A stretch of 64,000 bases of DNA from Myotis daubentonii (Eukaryota > Chordata > Mammalia > Chiroptera > Vespertilionidae), in the NCBI RefSeq assembly GCF_963259705.1, contig NC_081846.1:88362641-88426640 (forward strand), in the 5' to 3' direction. Positions 21,117 through 31,790 of the stretch are shown here, one piece after another. The notes beneath the pieces are model-generated. The model was not told where the DNA came from and ran no database searches. It saw only the letters and a list, made by a program, of their open reading frames with translations. The number at the start of each line of letters is the position of its first letter. Position 1 is the first letter of the stretch. The position numbers were made by a program, and so were the translations under genes.

Positions 21117-22215
21117 TTATTAAATAAAACTCCTACCAACTATGTAATGAATGTTGCAAATGCTCTTCCAAGTAGATGTCACTATGTTACAAAATTTCAC
21201 AGGAGATAACAGCATCCCACACACTCGGTCAACCTTTGTATTCCATCAAATACTGAAACATATTCCAAATAGGTAATGCATGTGTTAGAGTATAAAATAA
21301 CATATAATCAACACATTTATAAATGCTACTAGCAAACCCTATTTAGAACAGTCTAGTTGCTGTGTTTCAATGAGCTGCACATTGAAAAAAACCTGTAGTG
21401 AAGTGTTTGATCACACTTAGGATTAATTTGTAAAAAGAAAGATTTAGGCGAATTTTTTTAGCAAAGACTCTGGTTACTAAATGAAAATTTTACTAAGTGT
21501 GTAAAGAATGTTCTAACATGCCCACTTAGTAAAAGACATTTGTAAATGCTACTAACAATTCTGTTGAGAGAGGTTTAGTTTTAGTTTTTCAATAAGCTGT
21601 CCATGGTATGAAACCAGTAGTGAAGTTTTTAAAAGGTCTTAGAAAAATTCATATGAAGTGGGTTTCAGAACACATTTTTCCCCCTGAATATGATTACTAA
21701 ATGAAACTCCTACTAATTATATAATGAATGATTCCAAATGCTTTCACAGTAATTGGAATTATAATGTTTAACAGAAGAAACCAACTGCCCACATACTAAT
21801 TTCACCTGTGTAATTCTTCAATGGGTAAAACATATTCCCATAGGTAATGAATGTATTAGTCTAGTACATAACGTGTAATCAATACATTTGTACACACCAC
21901 TGGAACACTGTCTAAATCTGCTAGTTTTAATGCTGTAGTGAGCTGCGCATTGTGTGAAACATGTAGTGAAGTGTTTGAACACTCTTGCAATTAATTTGTC
22001 AACAAGCAGGATTTGGGCACACTTTTTTTTTTTTTTTTAGCTCAGATTATTCTTATGAAACTAAATGAAAGTCCTACTAACTATTCAGTGAATGTTACAA
22101 CGTGTTCCCACAGTAAATGGTGTTATATTATTTCTACATACTAGGTTCCCTATGTATTCCTTTAAAGAGTGAATTACATATCCACATTTTAATGCATGTA
22201 TTATTTTACATAACT

Positions 22216-23036
22216 TCTACACTAATAAAAGACAAAGATGCTAATTGACCATACCTTCACTAAACCCAAGGCCACACCCACCAGCCAATCAGAGTGACTA
22301 TATGCAAATTAACCCAAACAAGATGGCGGCTGGCAGCCAAGGAGCTGGAGCAAGCAGGAGGCTTGGTTGCCCTGGCGAAGGAGGAAGCCAAGCTTCCCAC
22401 CTGCCCTGGCTGGCTGTGGCCTCTGCAAAAGGCAACAAAGTTTCAATTATAGAAGATAAATAAATCCCAGATACCTGCTTCCAGCCAGCCTCCACTGGGA
22501 GCTTGGGTGGCTGGGGGCTGTGGCCAGCCTGCAAACTGTCATCAGCCCCTCACCCAGGCTGGCCAGCACCCCAGGGGTGACCCCCTCCTGAAGGGGCTAT
22601 AGCCAGCTTGAAAACAGCCATCAGCCCCTCACTCAGGCTGGCCACACCCTCATAGGGTGAGGGTCCCCGCTGGGGGGCTTAGCCATCCTGCAAACCGCCA
22701 TCAGCCCCTCACCCAGACTGGCCAGGCACCCCAGCAGAACCCACTCTGAAGGGTCTGTGGCCAGCCTGCAAACAGCCATCAGCCCCTCACCCAGGCTGGC
22801 CAGGAACCCGCCTCCCTGAAGGGGGTGTGACCACCCTGAAAATGGCCCTCAGCCCCTCACCCAGGCAGGCCAGGCACTCCAGCGGGGACCTCCACTCTGA
22901 AGGGGGTGTTGCCAGTCTGAAAACGTCCCTCAGCCCCTCACCCAGGCTGGTCAGGCACCCCAGCGGGACCCCCACCCTGATCCGGGACACCCTTGAGGGC
23001 AAACCAGCTGGCCCCCACCTATGCACCAGGCCTCTG
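22216..23036 (+). mobile_element. HeliBat 'A' type, long version with six 78-bp repeats
   Basis: Starts TCTACACTAATAAAAGAC and ends CACCAGGCCTCTG, a CTAG missing its A. Shares with 18025-18519 the AATTAACCCAAACAAGATGG and GAGGAAGCCAAGCTTCCC blocks and the repeat CAGCCCCTCACCCAGGCTGG. Here there are six repeats at about 22525, 22604, 22683, 22761, 22830 and 22911, against three in the other copy. A 60-bp AT-rich piece (about 22430-22475) is unique to this copy. Confidence 0.87.
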
Positions 23037-23496
23037 TCCTATATAATAAAAGGGTAATATGAAAATTGATCCTAACAGCAGAACGACTGGGAATGACTGG
23101 TCACTATGACAGACACTGACCACCAGGGGGCAGATGCTCAATGCAGGAGCTGCCCCCTAGTGGTCAGTGTGCTCCCACAGGGGGAGCTCTGATCAGCCAC
23201 AAGCCAGGCTGATGGCTGCCAGTACAGCGGTGGTAGTGGGAGCCTCTCCTGCATCCTCAGCAGCGCTAAGGATGTACGACTGTAGTTGAGGCCTGCTCCT
23301 TGCTGGCAAGTGGACATCCCCCAAGGGCTTCCGGGCTGCCAGAGGGATGTTTGACTGTCAGCTTAGGCCCAATCCCCTGGGGAGCGGGCCTAAGCCAGCA
23401 GGTGGTCATCCCCCGAGGGGTGCCAGACTGTGAGAGGCACAGGCTGGGCTGAGGGACCCTCCCGCTTGCACAAATTTTTGTGCACTGAGGCTCTAG
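23037..23496 (+). mobile_element. HeliBat, second of a tandem pair
   Basis: Starts TCCTATATAATAAAAGGG directly after the preceding Helitron and ends with TTTTTGTGCACTGAGGCTCTAG-type hairpin sequence, CTAG at 23493-23496. Contains the ACTGACCACCAGGGGGCAGA block and a CCCCCTAGTGGTCAGTG inverted partner. It is a different subfamily from the element that follows A at 18520. Confidence 0.88.
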
Positions 23497-24574
23497 TATA
23501 ATAAATAAATTTCAAAACACAATCTTCAATATGTCTGTAAATGTTACTGGTTAACTTTGTGTAGAACTTTCTAATTTTAGTGTTACAATGACCTGTGCAT
23601 TGTGTAAAACCTGTAATGAAGTGTTTGAATACTCAGATTAATTCATACCAAGTGTGATTTTGGCAATTTTGTTTTTTAACAGACTACAATTAGTTAATGA
23701 ACCTAAGGAGTTGCACTAACCATGTAGTGAGTGTTCCTATATGCTACCCGAGTAAATGGCATTAGATTACATTTCACAGAAGACATCATCATTGCACAAA
23801 ATAGGCTCACCTATGTATTAATTCAAACTCTAAAATATATTCTCCATATGTAATCACTACATTTGTAAGCACTGCTAGCAAATGTGTTTGATCACTATCA
23901 TAATTAAGTGAAACTCCTGCCAACTACATAAAAAATGTTCCAACATGCTCCAACAGTAAATGGTGTTATAATATTTCAAAGAATTTACCATGATTTTACA
24001 CACCAGGTAACTTGTGTATTTCTTTAAAGAGTGAAACATTCCCAAAAGTTAATGAAGGCATTAGTCTTTGACATAAGGTATAAACAAAACATTAGCAAAG
24101 GTTGCTAGAAAATCTCTTGAGAACTGCTCACTTGTGTTCAATGAGTTTTACATTGTGTAAAACCTATGGTGAAATATTTAAACTCTAGGAATTAATTCCC
24201 ACCTAGCAGCATTTTGGTACACTGTGTTTAGCACTAATTATAATTACTAAATACAATTTCTACTACCTATGTAATCCATTTTCCAGCATGCCCCTCAAGT
24301 AAATGGCATTATATTATATTTCACAGAATATATCACCATCACACAAACTAGGTTCACCTATGTATTCCTTCAAAATGTGAAACATATTCCCCTTAGGTCA
24401 TGCAGGAATTCATCGATGATATAGCATATAATTCATATATTTGTAAATGCTACTAGCAAACTCTATTTGGAACAGTCTAGTTTTCATGTCTTAAAGAGCT
24501 TCACATTGTGTAAAACATGTGGTAAAGTGTTTGAAAATGCCTAAAATTAATTTCTACCTTGAGTACTTTTTGCC

Positions 24575-27560
24575 TTGAGTACTTCATGTCATTCCCTTCT
24601 GGCTTATGAGAAATCAGGTGTCAGTCTTATAGGAGCTACTTTGTAGGTAACAGTTTGCTTTTCTCTTGCTGCCTTTATGATTCTCTCTTTGTCTTTAATT
24701 TCTGGCATTTTAATTATGATGTATCTGGGCAGGGTCTATTTGGGTTCTTCTTGATTGGGACTCTCTGTGATTCCTGAACTTGAGTGATTTTTTTCCTTCA
24801 CCAGGTTAGGGAAATTTTCTGCCATTATTTCTTCAAACAGGTTCTCTATCCCTGTCTCAGTTTCTGCTCCTTCTGGTTCCCCTCAAATGCAAATGTTGTT
24901 CCATTTCATGTTGTCCCAAATCTCCCTTAGACTCTCCTCCTGCTTTTTTTTTTTCTCCATTTGCTGCTCTGACTGAGTGTTTTTTCCTACCTTGACTTAT
25001 AATTCACTGATTTGGTCCACAGCTTCTTCTTGTGTACTGTTGAATCCTTCCAGGGTGTTCTTTATTTCAGCTAGGCCATTCCTCATTTCCAATTGATTCT
25101 TATTTATTGCTTCAAGCTCTCTTTTCATGTTGGCATAGCTCTGATTAAGTCCCTTATAATTCTCATTAGTTGTTTGTAGTTCTCACTGATTTTTGAGTAC
25201 CCTTATTGCCATTACACTGAATTCTTTATCTGACAAATTGCTTGCCTCCATTTCATGTAGTTCCCTTTTTGTCAATTCCTTTGATTTCACTTGGGGTTGT
25301 TCTTTGTCTTTCCATTTTTACTGTCCTTTGTATTTGTAGTTGATCAAATTGCTATGCCTCCCAAACTTCGTGGGGTGGGCTCATATAGTAGGTGTTTTAT
25401 GGGACTCAGTGATGCAGTCTCTTAGATCTCCTTAGTTAGTGCTCTAGGAAAGCCCCTTACTTGACTTATTTGGGTTCTCCTGTTGTAGTTATATCTTGAA
25501 TATTATTGTCCCTCTGTGGATGGAGTCTCCTCTCAGGCTGTCTATGTGCCTCACCCTCGACCACATCATGAGAGCTATTGTAGAAGTGCTGATCTAACAG
25601 AATAAAATCTCACACAACAAAACATGAAACAAAAGAAACAGCACAAATGCATACAAAAGACACCTAGAGCACCAACATAAGTAACCACCAGAGAAGAGAG
25701 AATTAGGAAAGAGAAAAGAGAGCAAGAATGATAGTAAAAAGAAAAAAAAAAGTGAGTTGGAAACAAAACAATACAAACAAACAAAAAAGGAGGGAATGAA
25801 ATATTTAGATGCAGATCAGAAATAAAGAAAATAATAAAGAAATTGGGAAATATGAAAAGGAAATGGTTTAAAATAAAGGAGGGAAAAAAGAAAGGAAAAA
25901 AAAACATTTTGAGAAAGAAAATAGAGGAGAAAGCAGATAGAACTACAATAAGAAAAGGAAAAAGTTGAGAATGCAGGAGAGAAAGTGAAATGGGGGAAAA
26001 ATGAGTATTGAAAAACAGAAAAAAGAGAAAAAAATTAAGGAGGAAAAGGGAAGAGGAAAATTAGATATATGAACAAAACACCAGAGACTAGAATAGTAAC
26101 AAATCAATAAAGCAGATAGATAAAGAATATTTAAAAGGGGAAAAAGAAATGCAAGAGAAAAAAGTTTTAATGGGGAAAGGAAAGGAAAAGGGGAAGAAAA
26201 AAGAGAAAGGAAAAGGGAAGTGTGTTCCTTTCGGAGTGTTGTGTGCCCCAGGGCTTCTCCCTTTGGGTCCACTCTCCTGGGCCTCCTGAGGGTAACTTCC
26301 ATGCTGACCACTGTCAGGCACTGTCCTCCTTTGGCTTTCACAATCTGCTTGAAACCCCAAGGGACCCACTGGTCCACCTTCTGTGTGGGTCTCCTCAGGC
26401 CTTGGCTGCCAGCAGGAAGGACCAGTCTTCCCTCTAACTTAGGCTTGTTAGCAGCATGGGGCCCAGGGCTGGTCAGCAAACTTCTCTGGTTCCCTGGGCT
26501 CTGCCTCTGCCCTTTTTGCCTGCTAGCCAGCTGTCAATCTTAATCACCAAAAGTCTGTTTCTGAAAGGGCCTTAGGCGGGGGAGGTGCTGTTTAGCTTTC
26601 AGGGAATGTGATGGTGTGGTTCCCTGTCCCAGAACCACTCCTCTGCAGGTGGCCCAAATATCACTCTCCCTGGGCTGGGCAGATCCTGTATGGGGACCAG
26701 TGGGCCGGCTGGAGACCTGGAGTTTCTATCAGCTCCACCCTGTGGGGAAGGGACCAGCCTGGTTCCCAGGACAGTGGGGCGGACAGCCCCTCCCTCAGTC
26801 CAGGCCCTGATGCTCCTGAGACTGTTCAGACCCTCAGGCTTGGCCTCTGTTTTTGTTTCCTCTGAAAAGCTCAAAATGCAGGGTGTGGCATGCAGGGCTC
26901 CTGAGGGTGGGGCGGGCTGTATCACCTAGGGAACGGTTTTTTCCTTTTCCTGCCCTGTGGCTACTGGGAGCAGCTAGCTCCTCTCAGGAGAAATGGCCAT
27001 TTTGGTTTGGGGGCCTGTGACTACACCCTCCTGGCTGCTGCTTTCCAGGTCTCCCTGCAACACTTCCCGCCCCATCTCTCCTCAGGCACCTCGAGTCCAC
27101 ATCTCCCTCCCTGCCCCAAAGCCATGGTGAGCAGCTGCAAATGAAAACGCCTGTCCTCTGGGTTAAAAACAAAACAGATGAAAGGAAACTGTGGCTTTCT
27201 CTCTGACGGGCTCTGGTCTGCCCCCCAGACTCGGCCGTGGCCAGCAGCCCTGCCGCCTTTCACGCTGGATGTTACGTGGGCCGGGGGTCTGGCTCTGGTG
27301 CTCTGGGCTGTGGAGCCCAGCCTGGGTTCTGGGCCTTTATCTTCTGAGGGAACAGACCCTCCCATAGCCCAGCGCTCCCCCTCACTCTCCACCTGCGACC
27401 TGCCCCCCTGGAAGCTGGGTCAGCTCCCCCCTGACCTCGCCCTTCTGTGGTCTCCAGCTGTTTTCTGTCCTTCCTGGATAAGTCTCCGCCCCAGCTGGAC
27501 CTCAGCTGGTAATTCCAGGTGCATGTTCTCCGATTTAGTCATATTTCCAGTCTCTCTCTA
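24575..27560 (-). mobile_element. L1 5' region, antisense (ORF1 and long 5'UTR)
   Basis: ORF1 antisense lies at about 24580-25300 (phrases TTAATTATGATGTATCTGGG and GCCATTATTTCTTCAAACAG), followed by an A-rich stretch on the plus strand (25600-26220) and a GC-rich stretch (26220-27560). The order ORF1, then a long compositionally split leader, fits the old mammalian L1 families with extended 5'UTRs. The assignment of the GC-rich part to the L1 5'UTR is inference. Open frames in this part are compositional and not genes. Confidence 0.6.
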
Positions 27561-27599
27561 ATGGGCCGTCATTTCCCCCTAGTGCTCTAATTATTTTTC

Positions 27600-29330
27600 T
27601 TTTATGTACAACTCATATACAATACCTGCATATACCCTCAATGTCTACCCACTGATTTTTGCCAGGCGCACCTAACTTGTGCAACTTCAACATCTGAGAT
27701 ACAGGACATTATCATTAAAGCTTCCGTTTGCTCCTCCAACTTCATCTCCACCTCCTGTCTCCAAGAGTAAACTGCTCTTCTGGTTTTTTTCTGCAGTTAT
27801 TAAACTTTTTATTCTAGAATTTAAGATCACTAAACTAATACAATATTTCTCTTTTGTATAAGCAGTGGTTCTCAACATTCTGGCCCTTTAAATACAGTTC
27901 CTCATGTTGTGACCAAACCATAAAATTATTTTCGTTGCTACTTCATAACTGTAATGTTGCTACTGTTATGAATCGTAATGTAAATATCTGATATGCAGGA
28001 AGGTCTTAGGCGACCCCTGTGAAAGGGTCGTTCGACTGCCAAAGGGGTCATGTCCCACAGGTTGAGAACCACTAGATAAAGCTTCTTTCACACAGCATAC
28101 TGCTTTTGAGTTTTATCTGTGTCATTATGTGTAGTACTACTTAATTCATTTTTACTCATAATAATACATTATATGAATACACCACATTTCATGTTTCTAC
28201 TCTTCTATCAATGGATGAGTGGAGTGTTTCCAGTTTTTGTGTTGTGAAATAACACTGTTGTGAAAATTCTTACCCAAATTGATGGAATTGCTATACCTAG
28301 AACTGGAATTGGTGAGTCATAGAATAGGAATATGTTCAGTTTTGTAAGAAATTGTTGAAACTTTTTCAAATTAGTTGTACATTTTACACTTCCACTAATA
28401 AGATATTAAAGGTTTTTGACACTGTTGTAGAAAATCAGATATCCTTATAAATGAGAGTCTATGTCTGGGCCTTTATTTTTTCTTTCATTGGTCTATTTGT
28501 CAATCCCTATGCAAATATCACACTTTTATGATTAGTATTTTATTTTTTATAGAAAGTCTTCACATCAGGGAATGTTAATCCTCTGATTTATTATTTTTTC
28601 CATACCTCTTTGGATATTCTAGGTCCTTTGCATTTTTATATACATTTTAGAATCAGTTTATTAATGTTTTTAAAAAAGTGTCTTAGGACTTTTATTTGGA
28701 TTGCTTTAAATCTTAGATAATTTTCAGAAGAATTAAGTTAAAACTATTCAACTCTTTAATCCATTAACATAGTACAGCTTTCCTTTTATTTAATATCTCT
28801 CACAACTGTTTTGCAATTTTTAGTATAGAGGTCATAAGCATTTTTCATTAACTTTATATCTAAGTATGTTATTATTTTTCTGCTATTTTAAATGGAATTA
28901 AAAAATTCCTTTTTTTGTTTATTGCTAATTATCAAAAGTCAAATTATTTTTGTGTTTGACCTTTTATCCTGAAACCTCGATCAATTCGTTTAGTAGGCAT
29001 GTACATTCATTGTGTGCTTTTTTTGTGGTTTTGTTAAGCTTTTCTACATAAACAATTGTATTGTCTGTAATGAGGACACTTTTACTTTTCCCTTTCTAAT
29101 TATATGGTTTTTATTTCTTTTTACTGCCTATTGCACTGGCTAGGATCTCGAGTGAAATGTTGTGATGTAATGAGAGCTGGGTAGAAGCCACTGAGCCCTT
29201 CACAATGAAGTTAGCTGTAGGTTTTTGGTGCTCCTTAATTATGTTTAGAGGTTGCCTTATATTTAGTTTTCTGAGTTTTTCTCAGCAATAGAAGTTAAAG
29301 TTTTGTTTTTTCAGAACCTATTGAAACAAC
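27600..29330 (-). mobile_element. Old L1 3' half, antisense, interrupted by a hAT
   Basis: Antisense L1 3'UTR/ORF2 words (for example TTTTATTTCTTTTTACTGCC and TTTCAGTTTTGTAAGAAATTG variants) run on both sides of the hAT at 27863-28074. Heavily decayed, with no intact frames. The left 250 bp are less certain. Confidence 0.6.
27863..28074 (-). mobile_element. SPIN-like (hAT-Charlie) non-autonomous transposon
   Basis: Termini CAGTGGTTCTCAACATTCTG and GGTTGAGAACCACTA. On the minus strand it has the characteristic order of GGTCATGTCCC-like and GTCGAACGACCC with CACAGGGGTCGCCTAAGACC, followed by a TTACGATTCATAACAGTAGC block. This resembles the SPIN (Space Invaders) miniature hATs known from bats, rodents, opossum, lizards and frogs and attributed to horizontal transfer. 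The flanking 8-mers (TGTATAAG and GATAAAGC) match only loosely. No coding capacity. Confidence 0.8.
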
Positions 29331-30127
29331 CATATGGATTTTCCTCCTTTATTCCATTTCTTCTATCATCATGGTAATCTGGGTCTCAGGTACCGCCATG
29401 TTCCCACTTACAGGAAGGGGCCAACACACGAAGTGGCTTCAATGAAAAGGCAAACAGCCCGTTCCATTGGTGAGCTCCTGCATATGTCCCCACCCAACTA
29501 CAAAGGCTCCTGGGAAAAGTGGTTCCTTGCTTGATGGTTGTATCTCCAACTACAAAGCAGTTAATGTACGAGAAGGGAGAGCAGATGCTGGTGGATAAGA
29601 GGCAAAAAGCCACCCAACTCTATCTGAATCTCTCCGGTGATGGGAAACTCACTAATGACCAAAGCAGCCGACTTCCTCCTCACAAAGTTCTGAAAATGAA
29701 ATGTGCCCTTTGGACAGGCTCCTCCTAGTACTTCAGAACCTTACATCACCGAGATGGGAGAGTTTATGTGCTTTGCCTCAAATAAGTTTTAAATCATTTA
29801 ATTCTAAAATCAGTAGCAATGCCACTCCACCACTCACAAGAGCTCTATTGTCTTAGCCCAAACCCGTTGCCTTGGTATCATGGTCTCCATAGCAGGAGAA
29901 GAGTCCGCAGAGCAAGGCACCCTGTGACAAGTGTTATCCCAAGAGCAGGTGCAGAGACCTCCCAAGACAGCAGTAAGGTCTGACTGGCTACTGACCAGGG
30001 TCTCTAGGAGGTGCTGAGGTTTGCACCTGTGTTGGCAGGTTCTGCTTTCCTCAGTACATCAACTTTGACCTCTGTTTGCTTTCCACTTGACCCCATGATT
30101 GATGCAGCAGTTCCAGGATAAATGGAT

Positions 30128-30163
30128 ACGCCCCCCCCTCCCCCCCCCCCCCCCCCCCCGCCC
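30128..30163. repeat. Poly-C tract (about 30 of 36 bases C)
   Basis: CGCCCCCCCCTCCCC followed by an uninterrupted run of roughly 20 C, then GCCC. Such a tract could form an i-motif or, on the other strand, a G-quadruplex. It is also prone to assembly and sequencing length errors. Confidence 0.85.
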
Positions 30164-30482
30164 AACAATCTTCTTTGCCATTTTGCCACGTTTCTTTAAA
30201 TGTCATCATTTACAGTTCATTCCTTTAGATTTAGGTATTTCTCCCTCCTAACGTGCAAATAACAATGTAGATTGGACTGGTAAATCTTCACATTGATTAA
30301 TCAGCTGGAGGAATCGCAGGCAAGCATGGCAGTAGTAGGTAATTCTCAATAATATAACCTCTGTGCTATTCATTTTCTTTAAATGAGGAAAGTGAGGTTT
30401 AGTGAAGTTAAGCGATTTGATAAACACCACTTGGCAATTTGATAACAAAGCTATGCAATCAGTGTTTCCTAACTTTAAATAG

Positions 30483-30510
30483 TGAGTGTGTGTGTGTGTG
30501 TGTGTGTGTT
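30483..30510. repeat. (TG)n microsatellite
   Basis: About 13 TG units, perfect. Flanked by unassigned single-copy-like sequence. Confidence 0.9.
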
Positions 30511-30639
30511 CATTGTGTTTTCCTCCAGGTAAGTGGTTAATTTCATAGCTTGATAAAGTGCTAAAGACAAGCCATGCAGACATCTTTCTGGTGAATTCAG
30601 GGAACTTCCTGTGGCTAAGCAGTGACCTAATGTTGACTC

Positions 30640-30760
30640 TGGAGGTCAGCTACACCGCAAGTTGAATCCTGATTCCTTTGCTTGCTGATTTTTGGGGAGT
30701 GATTTAGTCTCACTGAGCCTCAGTTTCCTCATCTGGAAACAAAAGGATGCTTTGTAAGTC
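30640..30760 (+). mobile_element. MIR SINE fragment
   Basis: Contains CTGAGCCTCAGTTTCCTCATCTG, the conserved core of mammalian MIR, preceded by a TGATTTAGTCTCA variant of the usual Leu/Asp-rich core region. Old and diverged. Confidence 0.8.
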
Positions 30761-30769
30761 AGGTTTTCT

Positions 30770-30965
30770 TGATCTTAACATTATTGGCATTTTGGTCTGA
30801 TCATTCTTTGCTGTTAGAGGGTCTGTCCTGTGTAGGATGTTTAGCAGGATCCCTGGTCTCTACTGTTAGATGCAGTAGCACCCTCCCCGCAAACTGTGGC
30901 AGCCACACATGTCTCCAGGCATCGCCACATGTTGCCTGGGACAGAAATCACTGTTGGGAAGCACT
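30770..30965 (+). mobile_element. MER5-type hAT-Charlie fossil
   Basis: The order AACATTATTGGCATTTTGG, GTCTGTCCTGTGTAGGATG, TTTAGCAGGATCCCTGGTC, ATGTCTCCAGGCATCGCC matches the MER5A/B pattern of ancient mammalian non-autonomous hATs. The termini have decayed. Confidence 0.8.
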
Positions 30966-31029
30966 GCAGTCAGCATCAACCAACATGTGCTCAGTCGTCA
31001 CGCCGTGCTGGCTCAGTGCTGCTCATCTG

Positions 31030-31790
31030 CGGTGATGTGTTGGGTGATGTGTTGGGTGTTGTGTTGGGTGTTGTGTTGGGTGATATGTTGGGTGATGTGT
31101 TGGGTGTTGTGTTGGGTGATGTGTTGGGTGATGTGCTGGGTGGTGTGTTGGGTGACGTGTTGGGTGTTGTGTTGGGTGTTGTGTTGGGTGTTTGTTTGGG
31201 GGATGTGTTGGGTGTTGTGTTGGGTGATGTGTTGGGTGTTGTGTTGGGTATTTGTTTGGGGGATGTGTTGGGTGTTGTGTCGGGTGATGTGTTGGGTGTT
31301 GTGTTAGGTGATGTGTTGGGTGATGTGCTGGGTGGTGTGTTGGGTGACGTGTTGGGTGTTGTGTTGGGTGTTGTGTTGGGTGTTGTGTTGGGTGTTTGTT
31401 TGGGGGATGTGTTGGGTGTTGTGTTGGGTGATGTGTTGGGTGTTGTGTTGGGTATTTGTTTGGGGGATGTGTTGGGTGTTGTGTCGGGTGATGTGTTGGG
31501 TGTTGTGTTAGGTGATGTGTTGGGTGATGTGCTGGGTGGTGTGTTGGGTGACGTGTTGTGTTGGGTGTTGTGTTGGGTGATGTGTTGGGTGATGTGTTGG
31601 GTGTTGTGTTGGGTGTTTGGGGGATGTGTTGGGTGTTGTGTTGGGTGACATGTTGGGTGATGTGTTGGGTGTTGTATTGGGTGTTTGTTTGGGGGATGTG
31701 TTGGGTGTTGTGTTGGGTGATGTGTTGGGTGTTGTGTTGGGTGATGTGCTGGGTGATGTGTTGGGTGATGTGTTGGGTGATGTGTTGCTA
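31030..31790 (+). repeat. 12-bp minisatellite with 16/17-unit higher-order period
   Basis: About 63 tandem copies of GATGTGTTGGGT or GTTGTGTTGGGT. Variant units form a larger pattern: the word GATGTGCTGGGTGG recurs at 31130, 31322 and 31526, giving periods of 192 (16 x 12) and 204 (17 x 12) bp. A TTTGTTTGGGGG variant marks other fixed positions. Because 12 is a multiple of 3, several frames stay open on both strands (up to 284 codons), but their products are simple repeats and are not accepted as genes. Confidence 0.95.

Larger units (their letters stand above)
21117..24570 (-). repeat. Satellite array, second arm, inverted
   Basis: Same repeat as at 15566-20771 but reverse-complemented. The anchor ATGTAATGAATGTTGCAAATG and its variants occur at about 21140, 21500, 21717, 22083, 23722, 23924 and 24267, and CATTGTGTAAAACCTGTAGTG-like words follow each. 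Two tandem Helitrons interrupt it at 22216-23496. It ends near 24570 against antisense L1. No genes. Confidence 0.85.
29331..30639. other. Unassigned intergenic sequence
   Basis: Not visibly repetitive except for a poly-C tract and a short (TG)n. Short open frames at 29334-29728 show no family I recognise. No promoter or splice pattern is convincing. Could be host intergenic or intronic DNA. Confidence 0.4.

Noticed and set aside
15566..24570. Centromeric function of the satellite
   Set aside because: I saw no CENP-B-box-like word in the units, and the array is short, diverged and broken by transposons. A former or pericentromeric role cannot be excluded, but nothing supports it.
25575..26479. 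Phenylalanine-rich minus-strand frames
   Set aside because: Compositional artefact of the A-rich plus strand in an L1 leader region.
31030..31790. CRISPR-like regular repeats
   Set aside because: Direct tandem units with no unique spacers; the window is vertebrate nuclear DNA.
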